Part shown: one piece after another, positions 19,587 through 28,099 of the stretch
Position numbering within the stretch: position 1 is the first letter of the stretch
How the letters are laid out: each line of letters opens with the position of its first letter
Origin: Alphaproteobacteria bacterium
Lineage (GTDB): Bacteria > Pseudomonadota > Alphaproteobacteria > JAJFIK01
DNA length: 54,146 nt
Direction: 5' to 3'
NCBI GenBank assembly: GCA_021774965.1
Contig: JAJFIL010000144.1
Span: 1-54,146, forward strand
Program-made: the position numbers and the translations under genes
The notes under the pieces: model-generated
Seen by the model: the letters and a program-made list of their open reading frames with translations, nothing else
Told to the model about the DNA's origin: nothing
The model's database searches: none

Positions 19587-21671
19587 GTGATGCGGCGGTG
19601 GCTCACATATGTGCCGGTGCTTTTGGCGGGGGCCGCAATTGGCCTTGCCAGTTTAGCGCTGGCCGATTACAGCCTGCCGCCGGATCTTTCCCGCTATGAG
19701 GAACGCTCCGCTGTGGTGTTGGATGCAGATGGCAACATCCTGCGGGCCTTTACGACGTCCGATGGCATGTGGCGCCTGGCAAGCGATGTGGACCACGTGG
19801 ATGCCAACTATATCGATGCCCTGATCGCTTATGAGGATCAGCGTTTCTACCGCCATCACGGAGTGGATATTCTCGCTGTGCTGCGCGCAAGTGCGCAATG
19901 GGCAAGGGCCGGGCGCATTGTCTCCGGGGCCTCGACCCTGACCATGCAGACCGTGCGTTTGTTGGAGCCGCGTCCACGCACCCTTGGCAACAAGGCCATT
20001 GAGATGCTGCGGGCGGTACAGCTTGAACATCGCTATTCCAAAGAAGAAATCCTTGGCATATATCTTACTCTTGCTCCCTTTGGCGGAAATCTGGAAGGAG
20101 TGCGCGCGGCGTCTCTTGCCTATTTTGGAAAGGCCCCGGCAGAATTGTCGGTCTCCCAGGCGGCCCTTCTTGTGGGTCTGCCCCAGTCACCAGAACGATT
20201 GCGTCCGGATCGTCATGGGGCGGCAGCCGAAGAAGCCCGCGCTCGGGTGCTGCAAACTCTTGTCCGGCGCGGTGCGCTCAGCACACAGATCGCCGAAGAG
20301 GCATTGGAAGACCCCATTCCCAACGCACGGGCAGCCCTGCCATTTCATGCCCCTCGTCTGGCGCGGCGCCTTCACAGGCAGCATCCGGAATTAAGCCGTA
20401 TACGGACCTATGTCGACCTGGAACTTCAAACCTACATAGAGGCGCTGAGCCTTGCTCATGCCGCCACCATGGATGATGGGGCAAGCCTCGCCATCGTCGT
20501 GATGGAAAATGTAGGCGCCCGTGTGGTGGCCTATTCCGGGGGCGCAGATTTTTGGGCCCCGGAAGGCCAAGTGGATCTGGCGCGCGCTTTGCGCTCTCCG
20601 GGCTCTGCCCTCAAGCCCTTTATCTATGGCATGGGGTTCGAGGACCTGGCACTCCATCCCGATACCGTGATAGATGATGCCGCCAGCACCTTTGGGGCCT
20701 ATGCGCCGCAAAACTTTGATCGGGAGTTCTTGGGTGAGGTGACCGTGCGGGATGCACTTCGCCAGTCCTTGAACGTGCCGGCCGTGATGGTGCTCGATGG
20801 GGTTGGCCCCATGCGGCTGGCAGCCCGTCTTCGGCAGTCCGGCGCTCGGCTTGAATTTGGCAATCTGGGGGCAGCCCCCTCCTTGCCATTGGCTTTGGGC
20901 GGTGTTGGAATTTCCTTGAGTGATCTGACCATGCTCTACGGTGGGCTGGCTCACAACGGGCAAGTCCGCCCACTGATCTTTTCGGAAACCGATAATCCCA
21001 ATGCACCCCCTCGGCGCTTGATGGGGGAGACGGCAAGCTGGTACCTCGAAGATATTCTGCAAGGCTCACCTTTGCCGGATGGTCGCGCGCAGGGTCAGGG
21101 CGACATTCGAGATCACGCCATCGCCTTTAAGACCGGCACATCCTATGGTTATCGTGACGCCTGGGCCGTGGGCTATAGCGCCACCCACACGGTTGGCATT
21201 TGGGTGGGCCGGGCCGACGGCTCCCCTCGGCCAGGAAGCTACGGGCGCAATACGGCAGCACCTCTCTTGTTTGATGTGTTCGATCAGCTCCCGGCGAGCA
21301 ATGCTCCTTTGCGTGCGCCCGAAGGTGTGCTGCAGGTAACTCACCGGGACCAACTCCCTCTTGCCATGCAGCGTTACGTGCCGCCTCATGCTGAGGCTTT
21401 TTCTCACGAAGATATCGATGCGCCGCGTATCGCTTTTCCTCCTGCAGGGGCTATGATGTCTGGTGGCGATCAAGCCCTTGCTCTGCGCGCCCTTGGGGGC
21501 GAAGCGCCCTTGCGCTGGATGGTCAATGGCTCGCTCTTACCTGCCAGCGAAAGTTTTGCGCCTACTCTATGGCAGCCCGACGGGCCGGGGTTTGCGGAGA
21601 TTGCGGTGATTGATGCGTTGGGCCGTGTTGATCGCGCGCGTATTCAAGTTGGGGAAACGGCCACCAACTAA
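19587..21671 (+). CDS. pbpC: Penicillin-binding protein 1C
   Basis: Transglycosylase (YIDALIAYEDQRFYRHHGVD, GASTLTMQTVRLLEPR) and transpeptidase (SPGSALKPFIYG, FKTGTSYGYRDAWAVGY) motifs. GTG 19587 or ATG 19590 start. Confidence 0.93.
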   Translation: MMRRWLTYVPVLLAGAAIGLASLALADYSLPPDLSRYEERSAVVLDADGNILRAFTTSDGMWRLASDVDHVDANYIDALIAYEDQRFYRHHGVDILAVLRASAQWARAGRIVSGASTLTMQTVRLLEPRPRTLGNKAIEMLRAVQLEHRYSKEEILGIYLTLAPFGGNLEGVRAASLAYFGKAPAELSVSQAALLVGLPQSPERLRPDRHGAAAEEARARVLQTLVRRGALSTQIAEEALEDPIPNARAALPFHAPRLARRLHRQHPELSRIRTYVDLELQTYIEALSLAHAATMDDGASLAIVVMENVGARVVAYSGGADFWAPEGQVDLARALRSPGSALKPFIYGMGFEDLALHPDTVIDDAASTFGAYAPQNFDREFLGEVTVRDALRQSLNVPAVMVLDGVGPMRLAARLRQSGARLEFGNLGAAPSLPLALGGVGISLSDLTMLYGGLAHNGQVRPLIFSETDNPNAPPRRLMGETASWYLEDILQGSPLPDGRAQGQGDIRDHAIAFKTGTSYGYRDAWAVGYSATHTVGIWVGRADGSPRPGSYGRNTAAPLLFDVFDQLPASNAPLRAPEGVLQVTHRDQLPLAMQRYVPPHAEAFSHEDIDAPRIAFPPAGAMMSGGDQALALRALGGEAPLRWMVNGSLLPASESFAPTLWQPDGPGFAEIAVIDALGRVDRARIQVGETATN

Positions 21672-21678
21672 AAAGAAA

Positions 21679-21700
21679 CCCCGCCGATACGCAGGCGGGG
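21679..21700. terminator. GC-rich hairpin after pbpC
   Basis: CCCCGCC-GATACGCA-GGCGGGG. The T run (TTTCTTTTT) lies on the minus-strand side, so termination of the + strand is uncertain. Confidence 0.45.
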
Positions 21701-21931
21701 CGTTGGTATTGATACAACTCCCCGGAATGGGGTTTGCGACTTCTTTTCGTGTGATACCCATGCAACTTGTGAGGACATCGAACAGATGCGAACTCAACAA
21801 GCGGCACGAACTGTGCGCCGACCATCACTCGAAAACCACTGGGCGGGATTTGCCGCACCGGGTAGAAACTACCCAGGCCCAGGCGGCAGACTATTCCGTA
21901 AAGTTTGAAGTACAATTAATCCGTATTCGAA

Positions 21932-21948
21932 TTAAACTTGCATTAACC
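21932..21948 (+). promoter_or_regulatory. Candidate CtrA binding box
   Basis: TTAA-ACTTGCA-TTAACC, an exact fit to TTAA-N7-TTAAC. Confidence 0.45.
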
Positions 21949-22095
21949 CAACTTTCCAAGGTGTTACCAATACTTGTTTGGTTAAGGCGGCGTTCACCAT
22001 GAGAATTCCAAACCAGATCAAAAATGGCCTGCGGTTTGCGATGCCTCAACACATCCGCACAAAGCGGGGCTGAATTATCTCGAAAGGTGAGAAGA

Positions 22096-22170
22096 ATGGA
22101 TTTTGTATATATTATGGCTTCGGTCGGTTTCTCTATTGCTGTTCTCCTGGATGGAAACCTGCCCTTCTAG
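22096..22170 (+). CDS. Candidate small hydrophobic protein (24 aa)
   Basis: ATG preceded by AAAGGTGAGAAGA. MDFVYIMASVGFSIAVLLDGNLPF*. Too short to be convincing on its own. Confidence 0.3.
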   Translation: MDFVYIMASVGFSIAVLLDGNLPF

Positions 22171-22380
22171 GAATTTATTTGAATTTTCTGCCAGGCGGAC
22201 CCCAGGTGTCGTTGCCCCTTCCTATCCCAACGGCGCACCGCCTTCAAAGTCGGGCCGGTCTTTCCCATCCCCCAGCAAGACCGGCCCGCATTTTCCCTGA
22301 GCCACATCTCCCTGAGCCCGTACTTCCCTGAGAAGGGATACTTGCATCAATCTCCCGTTTACTATTTAGTCACCACGTCC

Positions 22381-22567
22381 ATGACGGTCTTCCGCAAGGA
22401 AGTGAAAAGGGAATGCAGTGCACATCGGAATTTTAGATGTGAAGCTGCAGCTGTTCCCGCAACTGTAACCGGCAAGTTCGCCCGCACTAAGCCACTGAGG
22501 CAAATGCCTTGGGAAGGCGCGGGATCTTTCGAACGTCAGAGCCGGAAGCCAGGAGACCTGCCGTCAT
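22381..22567 (+). ncRNA. Cobalamin riboswitch
   Basis: GAAAAGGGAATGCAGTG, CCCGCAACTGTAA, AAGCCACTG, TTGGGAAGGC and GCCGGAAGCCAGGAGACCTGCC in order. ATGACGG (22381) pairs with CCGTCAT (22561) as a closing stem. Lies upstream of btuB. Confidence 0.93.
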
Positions 22568-22812
22568 TGTCGCCCAACCTGTGGCCGGGATTTGCCAGAG
22601 GTACGGTCTTCCGTCGCGGCGACGCTTGTTAGTGAGCTGGCAGATCGGAGGGCCTCTTCCCCCTTATGGGGGCGCCCGAGGCGCTTTCTCTGACATGCAT
22701 GTTGATTGATCGCCGGAAAGAACCGGTGTGCTTTGGCGCGTGATCAGAGGCATGTGATGAAAGATGACGTGTCTGCCCGCTTATCAAGTCGTGTTAAGTG
22801 GGAGAATGGCAA

Positions 22813-24729
22813 ATGAAAGCCTCAAAATATGTATCTTGTGCCCAAGTTTTGGCCTTGGCTATAGGTCTGGGAAGTAGCTTTGGTGTTGCGTTTGCAAATG
22901 ATTTTGCAGAAGACATTGATAGTGCAGACGAAACCTTCGTGATCTCGGCCACGCGTCAGGCCACGCCTTTGCGTCAGGTCGGCTCAAGCGTTTCCGTTGT
23001 CACCAGTGAGGAGCTGACCGCTCAGGGTGTTCTTTACGTGGAACAAGCCCTGCGGCGCTTGCCCGGCGTTGCTGTTTCGGCCAGTGGGGGTCCCGGCGGT
23101 CAGGTGGCGGTGCGTCTGCGGGGGGAGGAATCCTACCGCACGTTGGTCTTGCTGGATGGCATTCGCATATCTGATCCAGCCTTGCCTCAATCGGCGGTCA
23201 ATTTTTCCAACATGACGGTCTTTGCTATCGAACGCATTGAGGTTCTGCGCGGGCCGCAAGCCTTGCTCTATGGCGCAGATGCCATTGGCGGGGTGATCAA
23301 CGTGGTCACGCGCCGGGGGGGCGATACTGCCGTGGCGCTTTCTGCGGAAGCGGGAAGTTTTGGAACTCAAACTGTACGCGCCTATGTAGGCAGTAGTTCT
23401 GGCCCTGCCGACTTCGCCTTGAGCGGCACATGGACCCGCAGCGACGGGTTCTCCGCCAAGGAAGGTGACTCGACGCTGGGCGACGATGATGGCTATGAAA
23501 ACCTCACCGTACATGGGGTCGCAGGCCTTGCCCTGACGCCCGGCACACGGCTGGAGGCTGTTGGTCATTATGTGGATGCGGAAGCAGAATTTGATGGCTT
23601 TCCCTTTGATCCGGACCGGCAGCTGCTCACCACAGAAACCGCCGCAAGACTGAGTATTGCAACGAATGAATTGGGTGCAGGCTTTGAGCATACGCTAGCC
23701 TATAATTTTTTCCGTACACGGCGAGAAGATCTTGATGGCGGATTGCCCACAGCTGATTGGCTTGGCGCGCCGATCTCGCGTTTTGATGGGGATCGCCATG
23801 AGGTGGAATATCTCGGGTCATACTCTCCGGCGAACAATCACGGGCTGACATTCGGCGCGGAATACGAAGTTGAGGAAGTCACCACGGATGCTCTCAATGA
23901 CACAACAGAAACCTTTGCGGCCTTTGCCGAATGGCAGGCCGAGTGGACGACAAACTTCTTCACCACTGTCGGTGTGCGGTACGACAACCCTGAAGGCTTT
24001 GACGATCACGCCAGCCTGCGCGCAACCGCGGCCTATCTTGTCTCGCTTGGCGGGGCTGAAGAAACAAAGTTTCGCGCCAGCGCAGGCACAGGCTTCCGTG
24101 CTCCAAGCGCGTTCGAGCGGGCTCGAAACGAGACCTTCGGGCTGCCTGTCTTGAGCGAAGAAACAGCAATCGGGTTTGACGTGGGCGTGGACCACCCTTT
24201 TGCCGGAGGGCGTGCGGAAATTTCCGTCACCTATTTTGATCAGCGTATCGAAGATGAAATACGTTTCGACAATGTTGGCTTTTCCGGATACTTCCAGGCC
24301 GCAGGTACCACTGAGTCCAAAGGTGTAGAAGTTGGGCTGCGGGCAGACCTGGGATACGGGTTCAGCCTCTCCAGCTCTTATACGTACACGGATGCTACGG
24401 TGAACTCGCCTGATCCGGAAGATGGCTTGCCGCGGGTGCGGCGTCCCCAGCACATCACCTCCACTGATCTGAACTATGAGGGCATGGAAGGTCGTTTGCG
24501 ATTAAACCTCAATTTGCGGAGCGCGGCAGAAGCCGAAGACGGCTTCCGCGAATTCCGCGTACCTCTAGATGATTACGCCACTGTTAATGGATCGGCCTCG
24601 TTTCAGGTGCATCCAGGCTTTGAGATCATCGCGCGGGCGAATAACCTCACAAATGAACAATACCAGGAAGTCTCAGGCTTTGCTTCGGCAGATCTGTCCG
24701 GCTTTATCGGTGTGCGAGTGAGGTTTTAG
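22813..24729 (+). CDS. btuB: TonB-dependent vitamin B12 receptor
   Basis: ETFVISATR TonB-box-like start, plug domain (IERIEVLRGPQALLYGADAIGGVINVVTRRG), beta-barrel C-terminus ending in F. Under the cobalamin riboswitch. Confidence 0.9.
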   Translation: MKASKYVSCAQVLALAIGLGSSFGVAFANDFAEDIDSADETFVISATRQATPLRQVGSSVSVVTSEELTAQGVLYVEQALRRLPGVAVSASGGPGGQVAVRLRGEESYRTLVLLDGIRISDPALPQSAVNFSNMTVFAIERIEVLRGPQALLYGADAIGGVINVVTRRGGDTAVALSAEAGSFGTQTVRAYVGSSSGPADFALSGTWTRSDGFSAKEGDSTLGDDDGYENLTVHGVAGLALTPGTRLEAVGHYVDAEAEFDGFPFDPDRQLLTTETAARLSIATNELGAGFEHTLAYNFFRTRREDLDGGLPTADWLGAPISRFDGDRHEVEYLGSYSPANNHGLTFGAEYEVEEVTTDALNDTTETFAAFAEWQAEWTTNFFTTVGVRYDNPEGFDDHASLRATAAYLVSLGGAEETKFRASAGTGFRAPSAFERARNETFGLPVLSEETAIGFDVGVDHPFAGGRAEISVTYFDQRIEDEIRFDNVGFSGYFQAAGTTESKGVEVGLRADLGYGFSLSSSYTYTDATVNSPDPEDGLPRVRRPQHITSTDLNYEGMEGRLRLNLNLRSAAEAEDGFREFRVPLDDYATVNGSASFQVHPGFEIIARANNLTNEQYQEVSGFASADLSGFIGVRVRF

Positions 24730-25620
24730 ATGAAACTGCGCGGGGCGATTTTGGGTCTGTCTCTCGTGACTGCGCTCAGCGTGGCTCACGCAGAGCCTGC
24801 GCCTGAGCTTTTGCCTCGCGCAGCATCCGTATCTGTGTGTACGGATCAATTCCTGCTTTCTCTTGTAGGTCCTGATCAAGTGGCGGCGGTATCCTGGCAG
24901 GCAACCTCGCTGCGATCCCCCGTGCGCCATCTGGCAACAGAGCATCCAGTGATCCGAGGAGCCGCCGAAGAGTTGCTGGCAGTTGAAGCAGACCTTGTGA
25001 TCTTTGATCCCTATGGGCACCCGCATACGGCAAGCCGCCTGGAGGAGCTTGGCACTCAAGTGGTGCGTCTTGGTCCTATTGCTGGGTTTGAGGACGTGGA
25101 AAACGAGGTTCTCAGCATTTCCAGTGCCCTTGGGCGCACCGAGCAGGGCGCTAATCTGGTGGAGCAATTGCGCGCCCGGCGAAACCGCTTGCAGCAATGG
25201 TCCGATGACCTGGCAGATCGCCCGCGCGCCTTATACGTAATCCCCGGCGGTGGCGGTGCAGGATCCGGTACCTTTATTGACGAAGTGCTCCGTCTTGCGG
25301 GCTTTGAAAATGTGCAGGCCGAATTGGGCATGGTGGGCTGGGGCCGGGTGCCTCTGGAGCAATTGGTGATACGCCCACCGGATGTGCTTGTTCTTAGTTT
25401 CTTTGAGGATACAAATCCTTCATTGCTGGATGGCTTTGGGCGGCATCCCTTGTTTCGGGAACTACTGGAAGCGTCACCGGTGATTAGAGTTCCCGCCGCG
25501 CCGTGGGCTTGTGCAGGTCCTTATTTGCTAGATGCAGCAGAATATCTGGCGCAAGAGCGTACGCGACTTTTTCCTGAAACCTCAGTTGATGTGACCACAA
25601 TAGAGGGAGATGGTTCGTGA
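24730..25620 (+). CDS. btuF: Cobalamin ABC transporter substrate-binding protein
   Basis: Signal peptide plus periplasmic binding protein fold (RAASVSVCTDQFLLSLVGPDQVAAVSWQ). Operonic with btuB/C/D. Confidence 0.85.
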   Translation: MKLRGAILGLSLVTALSVAHAEPAPELLPRAASVSVCTDQFLLSLVGPDQVAAVSWQATSLRSPVRHLATEHPVIRGAAEELLAVEADLVIFDPYGHPHTASRLEELGTQVVRLGPIAGFEDVENEVLSISSALGRTEQGANLVEQLRARRNRLQQWSDDLADRPRALYVIPGGGGAGSGTFIDEVLRLAGFENVQAELGMVGWGRVPLEQLVIRPPDVLVLSFFEDTNPSLLDGFGRHPLFRELLEASPVIRVPAAPWACAGPYLLDAAEYLAQERTRLFPETSVDVTTIEGDGS

Positions 25621-26603
25621 AGATCGCTTTCTCCCTCAGCATGATGTGCATCGTCCTGGTCTTGGGGTCCTTAGTGATCGGCTATGCGGACATCTCCACC
25701 GGCGAAGTCTTGTTCGGTCTAATGGGCCAAGGTGACGCGAGCCATATTGTCATTGCTCAGGAGTTGCGCCTGCCGCGCGCTGTCTTGGCCGCGGTGATCG
25801 GGGCGGCCTTGGGCCTTTGCGGTGCGGCCTTGCAAGGTTTATTGCGCAATCCTTTGGCTGAACCCGGCAATATCGGCGTGACCTCCGGGGCAGCGCTCGG
25901 GGCCATCGTTGCGCTTTATTTTGGATTTGCCAATCTGTCGCCATGGGCTTTGCCCCTTACGGCAATGGTGGGGGCGGGACTGGTGGTTGTTCTGATATTC
26001 ATGCTGGCGTCCATGGAAGGCAGTACCACGGCCTTGATCCTTGCCGGTGTCGCAGTGGGCTCTATCGCAACAGCCCTCGCCGCGCTGGCCATGAACCTCT
26101 CGCCCAATCCTTGGGCTTTAAGCGAGATCGTATTCTGGCTCATGGGCTCGTTACGAGATCGCAGCATGGCGGACGTTACTTTGAGCCTGCCTTTTATTCT
26201 CGTGGGCATGGGATTGATTTTGACCACAGCGCGGGGGCTTGATGCGCTTGTGCTTGGCGAAGAAACCGCCCACTCTCTTGGTATAAATCTTACATCGGTC
26301 CGTATCCGGATTATCATTGGCACTGCCATGGCCGTTGGTGCGGGTGTTGCTGTGGCGGGCTCCATTGGATTTATTGGATTGGTGGTGCCGCATTTGCTGC
26401 GCCCCTTTACAGGCTATGTGCCCAGCAAACTATTGCTGCCAAGCGCCCTGGGCGGTGCTGCGCTGTTATTGGTGGCTGACATCGGTGTGCGTCTTCTGGC
26501 CAATGTTGCAGGCACGGAATTGTATCTGGGCGTTCTGACCGCGCTTATTGGCGGGCCGTTCTTTGTCTATCTGATCTTCAAGATACGTCGGGGGGATTTA
26601 TGA
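25617..26603 (+). CDS. btuC: Cobalamin ABC transporter permease
   Basis: FecCD-family permease: LRLPRAVLAAVIGAALGLCGAALQGLLRNPLAEPGNIGVTSGAALGA, GFIGLVVPHLLR. Confidence 0.92.
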   Translation: MKIAFSLSMMCIVLVLGSLVIGYADISTGEVLFGLMGQGDASHIVIAQELRLPRAVLAAVIGAALGLCGAALQGLLRNPLAEPGNIGVTSGAALGAIVALYFGFANLSPWALPLTAMVGAGLVVVLIFMLASMEGSTTALILAGVAVGSIATALAALAMNLSPNPWALSEIVFWLMGSLRDRSMADVTLSLPFILVGMGLILTTARGLDALVLGEETAHSLGINLTSVRIRIIIGTAMAVGAGVAVAGSIGFIGLVVPHLLRPFTGYVPSKLLLPSALGGAALLLVADIGVRLLANVAGTELYLGVLTALIGGPFFVYLIFKIRRGDL

Positions 26604-27385
26604 GCACCCTTGAGGCGAAGAACATCGAGCTCAGCTTAAAAGGCCGGAAAATCCTGGATGACATCAGTCTTGATCTTGGTCCCGGATTAGTAGGCCTGAT
26701 CGGGCCCAATGGTGCGGGTAAATCCAGTCTCTTGCGGGTTCTCGGTGGTATCTGGCGCAGCGATGCGGGCTCGGTGGATCTCAACGGGGCGGCAATTGGC
26801 TCCATGGACCCTGCTGCCCGGGCACGGCAGCTGGCGTTCCTTCCGCCCGAACGGGATATGCACTGGCCTTTGCCAGTATCTCACGTGGTGTCGCTTGGGC
26901 GTATGCCTCATCGTGGACCCTTTGCGCCATGGACCGAGGAAGACGAAGCCGCAGTAACAACAGCTCTCAAAGCGGTGGACGCAAACCACCTGGCAAACCG
27001 CCCTGTGTCCGAGATATCAAACGGAGAGCGCGCGCGGGTTCTTCTTGCCCGGGCTTTGGCCGTGGACGCCCCCAGCTTGCTGGTGGATGAAGCCATTGCC
27101 GCGCTGGACCCTGCTCACCAATTGCAGGTTATGGATGTCTTGCGCGGCGAGGCTGACAAGGGGCGTCTTGTTCTGGCCGTGCTTCATGATCTGGGCTTGG
27201 CGCAGCGTTATTGTGATGATGTGGTGTTGCTGGATCAGGGCCGCCTCCATCATCGCGGGCCCGCGGATGAGGTGCTAACGCCCGATAATCTGCGCGAGGT
27301 TTACGGCATCGAAGTGGAAGTGGGCCGGATCCATGATCAGCCCTTTATTCTTCCCACGCGCCGGATCGACGAAAGTCGAGACTAA
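26600..27385 (+). CDS. btuD: Cobalamin ABC transporter ATP-binding protein
   Basis: Walker A GPNGAGKSS, signature-like ISNGERARVLLARALA, LLVDEAIAALD. Confidence 0.92.
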   Translation: MSTLEAKNIELSLKGRKILDDISLDLGPGLVGLIGPNGAGKSSLLRVLGGIWRSDAGSVDLNGAAIGSMDPAARARQLAFLPPERDMHWPLPVSHVVSLGRMPHRGPFAPWTEEDEAAVTTALKAVDANHLANRPVSEISNGERARVLLARALAVDAPSLLVDEAIAALDPAHQLQVMDVLRGEADKGRLVLAVLHDLGLAQRYCDDVVLLDQGRLHHRGPADEVLTPDNLREVYGIEVEVGRIHDQPFILPTRRIDESRD

Positions 27386-27389
27386 AACC

Positions 27390-27944
27390 CTAAAGCCCGG
27401 GGACCCAACGACGCCAACCCGTTTGGCGGGGTTCTTCTTCCTCGTCCTCTTCGGCTTCTTCCTCGGTGGCTTCAGCTTCTGCCCGTCTGGCTGCTTCTGC
27501 AGCAGCCTCCTCTGCAGCGGCTTCTCGGGCTGCGGCGACAGATTCGGCATGGGCCTGAGCAGCCAATTCTGCGGATGATGTGCGGCCGAGCTCATAAGCG
27601 GCGTTCAGTTCGCCGCCGCTGGCGGCGCTTCCTTCACGAAAATGAATAAAGGCGACGGAGAACATCACCCGGCGGCGAGGTGCACGGAGGTAGGATTGGC
27701 CCAGGTATTCGGCAATCTCCATATCTGTCTGACCCCCGTTGCGGGCCTCGTTGATCATGCTGCTGACTTCAGCCTGATTATTGGCCGTAATGAATGTGGC
27801 CACCAGGGTTTCCTGGTCCGCAATCGGTGTGTTGGGTGATGCGGCCACGGGGGCTTCTTGTTCGACGGCGGCGCCACCACCACAGGCAGCCAGGCTCAGC
27901 CCCAGAACGGCTGCAACAAAAACAAGACGGAAGGAAACAACCAT
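27390..27944 (-). CDS. Putative lipoprotein with low-complexity Ala/Glu C-terminus
   Basis: MVVSFRLVFVAAVLGLSLAACGGG lipobox. Ala/Glu-rich tail AAREAAAEEAAAEAARRAEAEATEEEAEEDEEEE. Confidence 0.7.
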   Translation of the reverse strand: MVVSFRLVFVAAVLGLSLAACGGGAAVEQEAPVAASPNTPIADQETLVATFITANNQAEVSSMINEARNGGQTDMEIAEYLGQSYLRAPRRRVMFSVAFIHFREGSAASGGELNAAYELGRTSSAELAAQAHAESVAAAREAAAEEAAAEAARRAEAEATEEEAEEDEEEEPRQTGWRRWVPGL

Positions 27945-28099
27945 AACACTCTCACTGCTAGTAAAACCACTGCCGCCGTTATAGGTGTCTAAGGCCCTGT
28001 ATTCAACGGGTTTTTCCCAATCTGATGAACCCACAGGCATTTTTGGCAGTAATCGCAAATTGAGCTATGGTTACGTTGGGGCAGGAAATGAGGGAGAGC

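Noticed and set aside
20391-21062. 223-aa antisense ORF within pbpC
   Set aside because: Shadow ORF opposite a well-supported gene.
22342-22709. ORFs overlapping the cobalamin riboswitch (96 aa and 66 aa)
   Set aside because: They translate the structured riboswitch RNA and its leader. Conserved RNA motifs explain the sequence better.
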